64,000 bases of DNA from Mycocentrospora acerina (lineage: Eukaryota > Ascomycota > Dothideomycetes > Pleosporales): the NCBI GenBank assembly GCA_022701365.1, contig JAKUHH010000184.1:372001-436000 (forward strand), in the 5' to 3' direction. Shown here one piece after another: positions 1 to 10,862 of the stretch. The notes below the pieces were generated by a model. It did not search any database. It was not told where the DNA came from and saw only the letters and a list, made by a program, of their open reading frames with translations. Position 1 is the first letter of the stretch, and every line of letters starts with the position of its first letter. The translations under genes and the position numbers were made by a program.

Positions 1-131
1 ACCGAAGTATGCCTGCCTCTTAAGGGATTGCACCGTAGCGCTGGACTCAAAAGTTTTTAAACCAGAAAGTCTTTTCAAAAATTGAATTATATTTTATTCA
101 ATTTCACATCGTTACATCAAAGCGTATTAAA

Positions 132-203
132 GGTTGCGTAGTGTAGCGGTTATCACTCCAGATTCTGATTCTGGTAACCCCGGTTCGAGTCCGGGCGCGA
201 CCT
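132..203 (+). tRNA. tRNA-Gln (anticodon CTG)
   Basis: This is a 72-nt tRNA without an intron. The acceptor arm GGTTGCG (132-138) pairs with CGCGACC (196-202), with one G-T pair, and the discriminator base is T203. The anticodon stem CCAGA/TCTGG (158-162, 170-174) encloses the loop TTCTGAT, which puts CTG at 165-167 and reads the glutamine codon CAG. The T stem CCCGG/CCGGG encloses the loop TTCGAGT, which is also the B box. The D arm TAGTGTAGCGGTTATCAC has the usual eukaryotic tRNA-Gln form. A T run follows directly as the polymerase III stop. Confidence 0.96.
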
Positions 204-204
204 A

Positions 205-210
205 TTTTTT
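205..210 (+). terminator. Polymerase III T-run terminator of tRNA-Gln
   Basis: A run of six T residues begins two bases after the discriminator base of tRNA-Gln, the expected position and form of a polymerase III termination signal. Confidence 0.85.
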
Positions 211-2164
211 GTCGAATCTGCTCTTTTTGCAGATTGTTGCTATTTCTGTAACACATACGCGTCTGGCCAATCTTTTGTTTGGAAAAAGGACGGCGTGGAC
301 ATATTAGGAGGAGTGCTCTTAGCAGGGCACTTGAATTGGTGTGAAGAAAATGGATCAGCCTAACCAAATCTACTAAGAACAGATAGAATAGATAGGGAAC
401 TGTCTGAGTTCACTTACTTCCACGATGAAATTGCAAACACATTCAATCCATTATGACTACTTTTGGTAGTGATCGTGTTCAGAGTAGCAGTTTTGAGAAT
501 TAGAACGCAGTAAAGTTACCTTGCCGTCAGAACGCTATTGCTCAAACACTAAATTAGCTCCTTTCAATAATTACCAAATAGACTATAAAGATCTGCGAAG
601 ATTAACAATGCATCTTTTCATACCTTGCGTTATTCGCTGAAGGAGGCGAAACGCTGCATCTGTGGTTACGTTCGAGATCGTGACTCGTTATATTCGTTGA
701 AGTGCGTTGTTGCATAGAAACGCGCTAAGACGCGCAAACACGTGTACTACTTTTACCTGCCCTGCCATAAAGCGATTCATAATGTTAATAAATCTGGAAT
801 AAATAGCAAAATAACACTACAACTGAAAAATTTAGCGAGAAATACATTCAACATTGTAGGCCTGTGTTTGTTTGAATCAAGAGTAGGTATCACCACAATT
901 GATACTTCAATGACACTGTAACTGAAGCAAACTGACCCTTTGACTTGCTTGCCATACTCTGTAATTCAAAGTGACCTATCAATTCATTGTGAGTTTGCAA
1001 TGGTATTTGTCCAATATATGTTTTTGGCAATCCAAGTTAAGTTCACTGCTACATGAACGTACAGAACATTATAACGCTTGATACAAACCCCACTAAACAA
1101 CCCAAAATCTTTAGACTGTTCCGTAGAAGAACTACAAAAACATGTCACGAAAGCGCCACAAAGTCTCCAATTAGTAAGGAGATGTTTACACACATGGTCG
1201 ATATCGTATCGCAGGTCCAGCGAAAAGATCAGATTGGCAACTCTAAAGGGAGAGGAAGCAAGTTAAGCAAAGATTAAATTGAAGACCTTCCACAAAAGTT
1301 CAAGATTTTGATGATGTAATAGCTACGGCAACTTAATTCAAGTGAAGAAACATTGATGAGATAAATAGTTGATATCAATATAGCCTCTTTGCCCACTCTC
1401 CCAACTGCCCAACCGATCAACTCGTTTTTTCAGACCACTTTCTCATCCTCGGAACCTACCGTTCAGTCAGTACCCCAAGTCGGTCTCCATAGCGAGCGCC
1501 ATGAGTTCACTGTTCAAGGCTCCTGCGCTGTAGCATCATCTTCTATGTCCCAACGTGATATCTCAAATCAAACCTAGCAACAACTTCAACAGAAAATTCA
1601 TGCCACAGCCAGCTTTCTGCAATCAGATGGCGACAACCTAGCAGCAGAAGAATTGCGCACGCATTAGTAATCCTTCGGAATGATGTATGTAGGATTTCTT
1701 GTTAAGAGCATGGAGGGGGAGACTGTGCACATTGGGAGTCGAGCAGAGGGGAGTGTACCATATGAGAGTGCGAAGGAGAATGTGAGAGAATAAAGGAGGA
1801 TGCAGCATGATTGGTGTCTGGGAAAGGGTGGTTTCGAGGTGGAAAATTCGAGGATGAGGAGGGATGGGGATTGGATGAAGGATAGTAGGTACCGAAGGGG
1901 CAGCAAGTCAACGTGACATGTTGACCATGTGTGTGAGGAATGAAATGTCGGTTTACATATCTCCCTCATCTTAATTTTCTAGAAAACCAAGGATAGAGGG
2001 TGATAATCATGTAGGTTAACGCTCTCGAAGTGCCCATGAATACTAGTTTCTTATTAGCGGGCAGCTTTACACGAACGGCAATTCTAAGCGAGGCTCGACT
2101 TCTCGTCCCCAAAAATTTCCCAACTCTGTCGCCAAATCACTTTTCTTACCCAGACACCGAAAAC
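211..2164. other. Intergenic region upstream of BUD22
   Basis: I see no gene I can support in this stretch of nearly 2 kb. The short open frames (1053-1277, 1389-1577, 1664-1969) have no recognisable domain and do not join by splice sites to anything. The last 500 bases are the promoter and leader of BUD22. The segment 1700-1920 is purine-rich on the plus strand. Confidence 0.6.
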
Positions 2165-3508
2165 ATGGCTAAACGCAAGCGCTCTACCTCGCCTGCTCCT
2201 TCCACCGCCCCTACAATCGCGCGCCAAAAGAAACTATGCACAACCTTCCTCACCAACGCGCAAAAACCGCTTCTTGTTGCGCTCCGTCATGGCGCTGCCC
2301 TCGAACGCCAAAAGCACTCTCGTCGCAAGAAGACTGCCGTCGCAAAAAAGGACACAAAGGCACTCGAACGTCTGGACGCGGAATATGCTGTGCTCAAGGG
2401 TCTGGACCTGGTGAAGCTTGCGGATCAACATCTACGTAAGACAGTTGGGAGAGTGAAGAGTTTGAAAGAGCACGAGGCATTGCGGGAATACGTCGAGGGA
2501 TTGGAGAAGGGGAGCCAAGATGCGGCGGTGTTGAACGTGTTGGCACGGTTGTACAAAGTCAAGGGGGTAAGGGATCCTGTGGATAGGGTCATTGTGGACC
2601 TGAAGGAAGTTGTAGGAGCTGGAGGGAGTGTGGCGCAGGCTCGGGAGGTGAAGAGAGACGTTGTGGACAAGAAAGCAAAAGCGAAGGTAGTGGAGAAGGA
2701 CACAGGCGACGTGGCTATGGAGGGCTTGAGCGATGAGGATGGCGACGCGTTCGCAGTATTCAGTGCGAGGATAGCAGAGCCGTCTTCTGGAGAAGAAGAT
2801 AGCGATGGTTCGGTGTCTGGCGATGAGCGACCGCCAAGTATAGGTGACAGCAATAGCGATCACGATCCCGAGGATGATCTCGATGCCGCGAGCGAAAGCT
2901 CGGAAGCTGCGCCACTCGCAGATTTCGACAGCGACGATGACGATGATGATAAGCCTGCAAAAGCTAATCGCCTCATTGCGCCTCCTTCTGATATGTCAGG
3001 CTCCGAATCAGATTCTGACACAGAAGCCCTCAAACCGCTAAAATCGAAATCCAAGGCAGAACCCAAGTTTACATCATCCGCTTTCCTCCCTGGTCTCAGC
3101 CACGCAGGCTACTACTCCGATCCCGACTCTTCTGCTTCCGATCTTGACAACACAGCACCTCGCAAAAATCGGCGCGGTCAACGCGCCCGTCAGAAGATCG
3201 CCGAGGCGAAATTTGGTGCCAAGGCAAAGCATCTAGAGAAGGTGGAGCGAAACAAGGGCTGGGACGCTAAGCGAGGAGCTGTGAGCGATGATAAGAGAGG
3301 AAGAGGCAATAGAGATGCTGTTGCGCGAGGAAGGGGACCGCAGATTACTGGCGAAAATGCCATGCCACTAGGAGGAAAGAAGGCAGAGAGGGATGACAAG
3401 GGAACTCTGCATCCTAGTTGGGAGGCTGCGAAGGCGGCGAAGGAGAAGAAGATGATCAAGATCGATATCAAGGGGAAGCCACAAGGAAATAAGGTGGTGT
3501 TTGATTGA
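2165..3508 (+). CDS. BUD22: BUD22/SRFBP1-family ribosome biogenesis protein
   Basis: This is a single-exon gene of 447 residues. I start it at the ATG at 2165 (MAKRKRSTSP) because the frame upstream has only a GTG and a weak ATG at 2036, and the basic MAKRKR start suits a nucleolar protein. The N-terminal third is basic and helical (FLTNAQKPLLVALRHGAALERQKHSRRKK). The middle is very acidic and serine-rich with several D/E runs. The C-terminus has the family-typical LHPSWEAAKAAKEKK block followed by a short hydrophobic GNKVVFD end. BUD22 in yeast is needed for processing of 18S rRNA and 40S subunit formation in the nucleolus; that role is known for the family and inferred here. Confidence 0.85.
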   Translation: MAKRKRSTSPAPSTAPTIARQKKLCTTFLTNAQKPLLVALRHGAALERQKHSRRKKTAVAKKDTKALERLDAEYAVLKGLDLVKLADQHLRKTVGRVKSLKEHEALREYVEGLEKGSQDAAVLNVLARLYKVKGVRDPVDRVIVDLKEVVGAGGSVAQAREVKRDVVDKKAKAKVVEKDTGDVAMEGLSDEDGDAFAVFSARIAEPSSGEEDSDGSVSGDERPPSIGDSNSDHDPEDDLDAASESSEAAPLADFDSDDDDDDKPAKANRLIAPPSDMSGSESDSDTEALKPLKSKSKAEPKFTSSAFLPGLSHAGYYSDPDSSASDLDNTAPRKNRRGQRARQKIAEAKFGAKAKHLEKVERNKGWDAKRGAVSDDKRGRGNRDAVARGRGPQITGENAMPLGGKKAERDDKGTLHPSWEAAKAAKEKKMIKIDIKGKPQGNKVVFD

Positions 3509-4674
3509 CGAGATACCCAGATACAGGTCAGATCTGAGATGGCGGTCATACAAGATATCTAATGCTACATTACCAATTTTTAAGACAGCTTATGTGATGG
3601 CCACTTCGCCGCGTTACAATCTTGCGCATTAGTATTCACGAGACCATAATCTTTCTCCAACATCTCCGTTTGCGTGAAATCATCATTGTTTCTTTTTAGA
3701 ATTGACAGAGCTGGCATTGATTGTGCGCTGTGATAGATGGACACAGAGATCGAGTAACCAAATGCCACCTTCTCTCTGAAGTTCTTAAAATTTGAACGAA
3801 AGGGTTGGACTTGATAACTCTTTTGCACGACAAGTTATGCTGCACAAATTTCTAGTGTGTTCTTTCAAATCAATTTAACTCTGTCACATGGGTATAAGTG
3901 TCTTTTCCTCAAGAATCAAAAAAATCATTTCGCCTGAGCCTGTGTAAAATCTGAAGAGTCAGTACTATCAGTATGTACTGATATTGTCTCCCTGCTATGA
4001 ATTTCGAAATTTCTAAAAGCTAGACCAAATCATAGACTGTGATCTCTCAAATCCTATGTTCGTTCTTAGTGCTGGTAAAATGACGTTGAATTCTAAATAC
4101 CTGAGAGTTAACATATCATCGAGATGAATAGTGCAAAGTAAACAAGAAGGTTTGATGCCAACGATGTTGAGAGATATATTTATTACATAGTTGTTTCCTC
4201 AAAGTTTACATCGGCGAAACTTATTAAGTATCGTTTCCTTGATTGCTTTAAGAGGTGTCTGCAGTAATTCATATTGGGTTTATAGATTGGGATTCAATTA
4301 TTATTGGTGCGTAACTGAAAGTAACTTTATTTTCTTTGCTGGAAATTGGTCTTTAATGTTTCTCGTCATTAATTATATCTTTGGAAGCTTGATTTACTAT
4401 ACGACATTTGATTCTCAAAAATCACTTATCTCATGAGATGCTTCTCTTTCTCTCAACTAGAAATTGTGTCTAATATGAAGATAGGGGCCACATCAATGAG
4501 CGAGAGAAACGTAACGTATCATCGAGAGCTATCCTTCTCTACATTTTTATCCGTCATTCAAGACTGACCAGAACTCGGAATCATTTTCTATACCGACGCT
4601 TAGTTTTTGACACAATTTCGAAAATCTCCATGCATTATATGATGAGCTCCTACGAAGTTGTCCATAAATTTGCC
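3509..4674. other. AT-rich intergenic region
   Basis: This lies between the 3' end of BUD22 and the 3' end of a minus-strand hypothetical gene, so it holds two convergent 3' flanks. It is AT-rich, and I see no coding frame or RNA gene in it. The 81-codon frame at 4191-4436 is hydrophobic but has no splice partner or recognisable family. Confidence 0.5.
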
Positions 4675-5112
4675 TTACGGGGCATATGGAGCAAAGAACA
4701 CTTCAATCCTCCTAACCCTATCCTTCAGCTCTTCCAAGAGCTTCTTCGCTAGCATAAAATCGTCTCCCACAATCTGCAAAAACAATTCTCTGATATTCTC
4801 GTCCTCGCCTTCCAAGTACTTTGCGTGCATCACTTTGCCCTTTTCCTCTTGCACCCTAGCAATCCGCATCTCGAGCTCCGACTTTGAAACTTTTCCCCAT
4901 TCCAAGATCTTTAGCAGCTTGTTTGGAATGTCGTGCCTGTTCTCGGCCGGCGTCCACAAAACATCTTCTTCATAAAATAGTCGGTTGCATGATTTGATGA
5001 CTTGTCTGAGTTCCCATGTGGCATTGAAAAGTTCACGGAAAAGAAAAAAGGCTCTATTTACGTAGCGAGTAGGTTTGAATAAAGAGGAGAGTGAATCTGG
5101 TGATCGATTCAT
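4675..5112 (-). CDS. Hypothetical protein, 145 aa
   Basis: I do not recognise this protein. It is a single-exon frame from the ATG at 5112. It reads like a soluble helical protein: charged, with regular heptad-like stretches (SKSELEMRIARVQEEKGKVMHAK; LAKKLLEELKDRVRRIEVFF) and no signal peptide or membrane span. The amino-acid composition is more protein-like than that of the neighbouring spurious frames, and this is the main reason for calling it. The last residues FFAPYAP are hydrophobic. There is no clear promoter or partner gene. It could be a fragment of a longer gene with an upstream exon that I could not place. Confidence 0.5.
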   Translation of the reverse strand: MNRSPDSLSSLFKPTRYVNRAFFLFRELFNATWELRQVIKSCNRLFYEEDVLWTPAENRHDIPNKLLKILEWGKVSKSELEMRIARVQEEKGKVMHAKYLEGEDENIRELFLQIVGDDFMLAKKLLEELKDRVRRIEVFFAPYAP

Positions 5113-6646
5113 GGATAGGAGACGATTCGGCGAGTTACAGCCGGCTAGAGTTGTTGCTGAGCTTTTGCCGTCTGCAGTTGATCTTAATAAGTGATGTGTA
5201 CAAGTCGCGCACTAATCACAAGTAGGTTTTACTGGTCGCCCTTTTTTATCAAAGAATAGAGTATTGTAGTCAAGTTTTATGTCAAATTTTATCGGAAAAA
5301 AACTGTAGTTTGTTACAACTCTAGCAGGTGCTGGCACTGTCTCCTCGCGTACATTCATGCATCAATCACAGATGAATCACAGTTTCACCACATAGAATAA
5401 TCCTACACATTCTATTCTCCGGAGTTGAGGATGGCAGGCTTAGTTCCATATACTTCTGATATGTCGTGTACTACACTATCCCTCGTGTACTTTAGCTACC
5501 TCATTGCCATGATACTGATTCTAGAATAGCGAGGAAATTCTATCTGTTTGTTCAACCCCGAAGGTGGCAAAAAACTCCTGTGAAACAATGTGTTGGAATG
5601 TTTCGCTCGTAATAAGAGAAGCTGCTATTTTGATCGGATATTACTACGAAGCATCCGAGAGCGTGGTTTCAATATCATAAGGATCGTTTTCAGCCTTGTC
5701 TTTGGCAGCTTCTTATCACCATTGTCAGAAAATGGTGACTCCCCGACAAGGTACTGGCTATCGACGTATGCGCGATTGTACGTGTTCCCATCGAAAAACA
5801 CAACTGAGTCTGTACGTTCCTCCTCACATTTCTTGCGGTACATAAGGTGGTCTACTGGCTTAAAATTTGATAATTTGTCTTGGATTGGTAATCGCGTCTT
5901 TGGCTTGATGGCTGTGACCGAGTGTCCACTTGGGTACAAGAAAGGAAAAATTATGCTCAGGTGCAAACTTCGGACGTGAGAATTACGGTTGGTGGCTGAG
6001 TCTTCCATAGTCTAGAAACAAGTAGTACGGGACGATTGAGAAGTGTGGTAGTGATTTAAAGAACCCAAGACGATTACACAAAAGCAAGAACTTATGGTGT
6101 CTTTGCTGGCAGATAAATTGCTGAATGGTGTTGTACACGGGGCCTGAGTTCCAGCTTGGAGTGTTTCAAGTCGGTAGCAATTTTCTTTTTCGACGGCAAG
6201 GCATCACCCGTGATCTTGTGTATCAGATTCACGAATCATCTCATTAGGGAACCAATGACAAATAACTTGCAAAGCATTCAAGTTGCATGGCTTTCCCACA
6301 CTGTAACATTGTTTTGAAAAGGACAAGTGTCACGAGTCGGGTTGAAAACGACCAGTCAATTTATTTAGTGTGACAAGCATTTATTTTCCACAACTTTCGA
6401 AAGATTAGTAACACGTATTCTCTTGTAGTCCTGAATAGACATTTTATAGTTCTGTGAATTGATTGCCATATCCTCGAGAAGCTAGTAGGTGGTTTGAGGC
6501 TTCAAAGGTAGAAAGTAGTTTTGAGAGTGGACTCGTAATAGATTACCCGATGGAGAAAATTTGATCTGCATTCAAAAGCACATCTTATTTTCATGTCTGG
6601 ATAATATCTCCACTTGTAAGTGGATTACCTGGCGTCCGCATCGCTC
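5113..6646. other. Intergenic region with one doubtful ORF
   Basis: This is the upstream region of the 145-aa gene and the downstream region of the tannase gene. A 127-codon ATG frame on the minus strand (6008 to 5625) and a 129-codon frame on the plus strand (5590-5979) overlap almost fully. The minus frame has a soluble-looking middle section (RKKCEEERTDSVVFFDGN), but neither matches a family I know, so I leave both uncalled. Nothing else is visible. Confidence 0.4.
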
Positions 6647-8455
6647 TTAACCAATCATCAAGCCAATGTCAAGGTTGTCGAACCGATCTTTCAGCCCTGC
6701 CAACAATTTTCCAGTGCGACCTGAACCCTTCCGCTTATCGTTATCTTCTGTATTTCGGCCTAAGCGCTGTCCGAGTATTTGTTGCTGCATCGGGACACCT
6801 AAAAGCTCCGCTCCTTCATCTTCGAGTCCTTCTGTTCCACCCTCACAGCTCCAACTTGAAGCACGCTTCGAATCCCCGACGCCCATGTACTTGGGTTTCC
6901 CCGGCCAAGCGCATATGTCCTTTGTTATCATTTCACCGTAATCATTCGTAGTCTCCGCTTCCAGGGTGTCAGGCGGCTGATTATCCTCAACCCAACCAAC
7001 GAGGGCAGCTAATGGATCTATAGGGACAGGTCCGCTACCGTCTCCACAGTGCTCTACTCCAGGAGCAAGAAATAAACGATAGTATTCATTTACTGCTTGC
7101 GCTCCACCCATAGCCCCCTCGACACGCTTCCGATAAGCTACTGTATTCTGGAACGGTATCAAGGCATCGCTTAGACCGTGCCAAGTGAGGAGTTTAGTAC
7201 CTGACGCTTGTAATGCTGACAAGTCAGGGTTATCGGCGTTGAGGAGCGTACCATATTCGTAGCTCGCTTGCGCAAATAATTCCATAAACGTGGACATGTC
7301 CAGGGCGGACAGGTTGAAACCGGGGTCTCGAAGAACAACGTTCTTGAGCCAACCTGCTGATATGGGTAAAGGACTTTGAGAGCGGATGCCTTGATTAGAT
7401 ATACTGATACCGGCAAGCCGATCCATGGGTGTTCCATGTGTTAAGCCTGGCCATATGCGAACTCCGCTAGAAGTACGAAAGCCATCCTGTATTCCAACAA
7501 CGAGCTGCGCCATTGACTGAGTAATCTGCATTTCTACTCCATCACACTCAATTACATCGCCAACGAGCGAATTTGGATTAAAATCACATGCTTCAGGGTC
7601 ATCGAGCACGCCATCTTGCGCACCGTCTAGTATATCGCAGTGCTCGATCGCTCGCCATCGAAAGTACTCAAGCTCGCATTTTGACATATAGGTGTTTAGA
7701 GTTTTCATCAAAATTTGCGGATGGAACCCCCCTGTGACAAAATGTGCAAAGCTGATAGCAGGTGCATTTGCAAGGATTCCGTCGAGTAATTGTGGGTATT
7801 GTTGGGCAATCGCGTAGCCTTGCCGTCCTCCAGTCGAGCATCCATTCCAGTACGAATGGTGTGGTTTCTTGTCGAAATATTGCTCGGTGACACTCTTGCC
7901 AACGAAAATCTGCTCAACGAGACTTCTTGTTGCAAAATTGTTGATTAAATTCCAGTTGATGCTGCCGTCGTCTTTCAAAGCCCAAGAAGCATCAGGTTCT
8001 TTGGAAGGATCCGAATCATGTCCGCCGTCTGTAGACACAGCTGCCCAGCCGTTCTTCACAGCCACACCGAGATGAGCACCGAACATTCCCGTTGCAAAGC
8101 CTGCACCACCTGTAGCTTGAAAACGGCCGTTCCATTCTTCGTGTGTCATAGGTAGCCAAACTTCGACGAGAACCTTGTCATCCGTGCCTTTATGATTCAG
8201 GTACACCTGGACCTGACAGAAGTCTAAGCCATTGAGTGCGGGAAGTAGAGGACCTCCTTTAACACTGGAATGATTGCTCTTGTGGCTTGCTGATAACGAG
8301 AGAATTTCTACGTTGGGGCCTAAGTCAGGTTTAGAGAATGTAGATGGATGGCATCGTTGTGAGGTGGCCTCATTTTGCTTATATTGTCCCAGTGTGGCGC
8401 AGACAAAGAGTAGCAGAGACACCGATTTTTTTAATATCATATTGGAAGGGGCCAT
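6647..8455 (-). CDS. Secreted tannase / feruloyl esterase family hydrolase
   Basis: This is a single-exon gene of 602 residues with an N-terminal signal peptide (hydrophobic SVSLLLFVCATLG, residues 11-23). The tannase-family CS-D-HC layout is present: Cys206-Ser207 in GCSTGGRQG (nucleophile), Asp430 in HGLSDALIP, and His469-Cys470 in VEHCGDG. Cys206 and Cys470 should form the disulfide that ties the nucleophile to the catalytic histidine. A DxxDGAQDGVLDD loop near 274-285 resembles the family calcium site. Members cleave ester bonds of gallate, ferulate or related phenolics outside the cell; which substrate is used here cannot be read from the sequence. The core ends near Cys537. Residues 541-602 form an unusual charged, glutamine-containing tail without clear homology. 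The gene is the first of four minus-strand secreted enzymes in the next 15 kb. Confidence 0.92.
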   Translation of the reverse strand: MAPSNMILKKSVSLLLFVCATLGQYKQNEATSQRCHPSTFSKPDLGPNVEILSLSASHKSNHSSVKGGPLLPALNGLDFCQVQVYLNHKGTDDKVLVEVWLPMTHEEWNGRFQATGGAGFATGMFGAHLGVAVKNGWAAVSTDGGHDSDPSKEPDASWALKDDGSINWNLINNFATRSLVEQIFVGKSVTEQYFDKKPHHSYWNGCSTGGRQGYAIAQQYPQLLDGILANAPAISFAHFVTGGFHPQILMKTLNTYMSKCELEYFRWRAIEHCDILDGAQDGVLDDPEACDFNPNSLVGDVIECDGVEMQITQSMAQLVVGIQDGFRTSSGVRIWPGLTHGTPMDRLAGISISNQGIRSQSPLPISAGWLKNVVLRDPGFNLSALDMSTFMELFAQASYEYGTLLNADNPDLSALQASGTKLLTWHGLSDALIPFQNTVAYRKRVEGAMGGAQAVNEYYRLFLAPGVEHCGDGSGPVPIDPLAALVGWVEDNQPPDTLEAETTNDYGEMITKDICAWPGKPKYMGVGDSKRASSWSCEGGTEGLEDEGAELLGVPMQQQILGQRLGRNTEDNDKRKGSGRTGKLLAGLKDRFDNLDIGLMIG

Positions 8456-9980
8456 CTGCAGTGTTCTTTGTGTTGCTCGATCTCCTAGTTCGTCTAAACG
8501 TCGACGTGGAGCAACGCTGCTCCCTTACCCCGCAGGTTGTTGTGAAAGTTTTGGTAATCTGATTGGATTTGGTATATGATTAATCAATCCTCTAAATACT
8601 AACCAAGTATCAAAAGGAATTGGCACAAAGAAAAAACCTTTGCAGGCTTACTCATGGTGCATTTCGGTGTTGAAGGTTGGCAAATAGCAGCCTCATTCTC
8701 GGCAAGCAATTTTGGTGGGGCTAGCTTGCTCTTACGTCATCTCCACCATTGAGATCAAACCCTCAGACCCACGTCAATTTATCAAAAGGCTATCTTAAAA
8801 GTCTCCTTACTTTTTCATTGGCTGTGGAGGCAAGTACCTCTATCGAGTTTGAACGTGACTGCTGAATAAGGCTTTCGGCATCACGCAACTACAGTAGCCA
8901 ATACCGTCGAAGGAATTACCCAAAAATACGAGAACACCATTAGCACACTGGAAGGCGCTTATTCTAAACAAACTCTGATTTCATATTCATATTCCAAATC
9001 AACTACCAGTTGATTCTTGAGTTCATCTCGGCATTCTTCGTGACGGATGTCAGTACGGATAGCCCAATTCTTCGTTACATCTTCAACAATATGGAGCTTC
9101 TAAGGAATCATGCTGGAGGCTCAAGCGATTAGGGTGATAACGGCTGGAGTGGTGCCGCAAATTATGACCCTTTTTCGGCTGAGGTCCTCAGGCTCCTTTT
9201 TAACATTGAGCCTTTGTTCGGCTACAAGAAAGAGAAGTGATTTACGATTGCATTAGTAGGCATAGAGCTATATCAGTCGAGTGAGCACTAAATACAAGGT
9301 TGGATAAATAAAGATAAAAACACTGTATTTGTAGCTTATCTTGCACTTCTTAATCGTAGTCAGGTATTGTGTCAGCGCGAAGCTGCGAATAGGCAGCTTG
9401 GGAGCCTTGGACACGCTTATGATGAACTCCACTTTAGGAGACACAGCCTTTCTTGCAAAATTGTCCAAAGCATAATTGCTGGGCTAAGAGAACGGTATCT
9501 CTCGTGAGATTATGTATGCTTGATCCAATATCACAAGGACGCGAAAATCGTTAAAGATCAACAAAATTTAGTAAATAGAGAACCTAGTAAAATCTTCAAT
9601 AACTCTGAACAGAAAAGACACAAGAGAAAGAAAATCACGAGAAGAGTAGCTAACGTATCATCAAGCGCACCAGCCGTTCCATGCACGACAGTAAGGCACA
9701 TATGTGCATCAGCATTGAGACAAGGCGTCGGTTCGATTCTACAGGTCATATTTGAAAAGATTACAGCTATTGCTGGTGTCAGCGTGAGTTTCTGGATCGC
9801 GAGCTACGTGTGAGTCGAGTCGTTGATTGGCCTGGTGATGGCCGAGCTCGCTGGTGGTGGTGTGAGCACCTGAGTGAGCATGCATCAGCACCGCCATAAA
9901 CAGAAGAGTAATACAAGCACCACCACTCATCCACTTTTTCAATCTTTTAATGTATTTTTATTTTCATAGACTGAAGAACC
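8456..9980. other. Divergent intergenic region
   Basis: This is about 1.5 kb between the tannase start (minus) and a hypothetical gene start (plus), so it should contain both promoters. It has no supportable coding frame. A sequence resembling a B box near 9728 is not part of a tRNA (see rejected items). Confidence 0.5.
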
Positions 9981-10862
9981 ATGGAGACATCTCTTTTCAC
10001 AAAGCTGGATCAATACCACTTGCGAAGCATTGCAATAAGGTCAGTGACTTGGACAGTGGTAGATTTGTAGTATCTGACGAACATCCTCAGCAGCTTCATG
10101 AAGGAGAAAGCTGAAACCCTGAGAATTGAAGTTCTTCGTTCCCAACTCGCCGGCCTCGAAAGCACTCTTGTCCAGACCGCTGCCACCGCTCACAGTAACT
10201 TAGCGGTACATGCGCAATCAGAATGTTTCCAACTGGCCAATTCACTCATGGAGAAACTTCCCCGTGAAATTCGCGATAAAGTGTATACACACCTTCTTGA
10301 TAGCCCACAGGAACGTATTGACAACTCATACTTTGCATCCACACTCGATCCAACCTCAGGATACTACACCTTCGACTCTACACGCTGGAAAACGGCACAC
10401 TATCCCCAGCACTTCTGGGATGTCAACTATGTCGGAGACTCATTTGTGCGAGAACTGGCGGAAACATACTACCGCACCTCAACGTTTATCTTCACCGACG
10501 AGGGTGGTCTGATGAGCAAGTTTCTCAACACGGATCAACTAAACTTGGGGTTCTTGCCAAAGGGTTTGGTAAGAGATGTTGAAGTGCATTTGAACGCCAT
10601 CAGCTACGATAGAGGGTCTTTTAGAGCGTATATGTATGGTGTGCCAAAAACGGCAGAGAGATTGAGACTAGGGTTGGAGGGTTTGTTTGAGCTGAAGGAA
10701 GGCACGAGGGTAGGCATTTGTTTTGAGACCGAGGCTAAAGATAAGGAGGAGAGGAAGGAGTGGGTTGATGCAGCGAAGGAGATTTTATTTGAGGAGAAAA
10801 GTGCGATCCTAAGAAAATATCGCATAATATTTGTTGTTGATGAGGGGAGGATGGGTGATTGA
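9981..10862 (+). CDS. Hypothetical protein with an EIRxxVY motif, two exons, 276 aa
   Basis: I propose two exons, 9981-10039 and 10091-10862. The 51-nt intron starts GTCAGT, has a CTGAC branch-like site and ends CTCAG. The short first exon supplies METSLFTKLDQYHLRSIAI and joins in frame to SSFMKEKAETLR, a helical, probably coiled segment. The segment LPREIRDKVYTHLLDSP resembles the start of a large group of F-box-like or 2EXR-like proteins expanded in Dothideomycetes, where a short helical motif is followed by a variable alpha/beta region. No catalytic residues are visible. Function is unknown. The later frame (from 10098) is certain to be open; the first exon is inferred from splice signals. 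Confidence 0.7.

Noticed and set aside
2030..2164. Upstream extension of BUD22
   Set aside because: The extension starts at GTG, with a weak ATG at 2036, and adds 43-45 residues that do not look like the family. The ATG at 2165 has a good context and a typical basic start.
9725..9745. GGTTCGATTC resembling a tRNA B box
   Set aside because: The flanking bases do not form a T stem (GTCGG against CTACA), and no acceptor or anticodon arm is found upstream.
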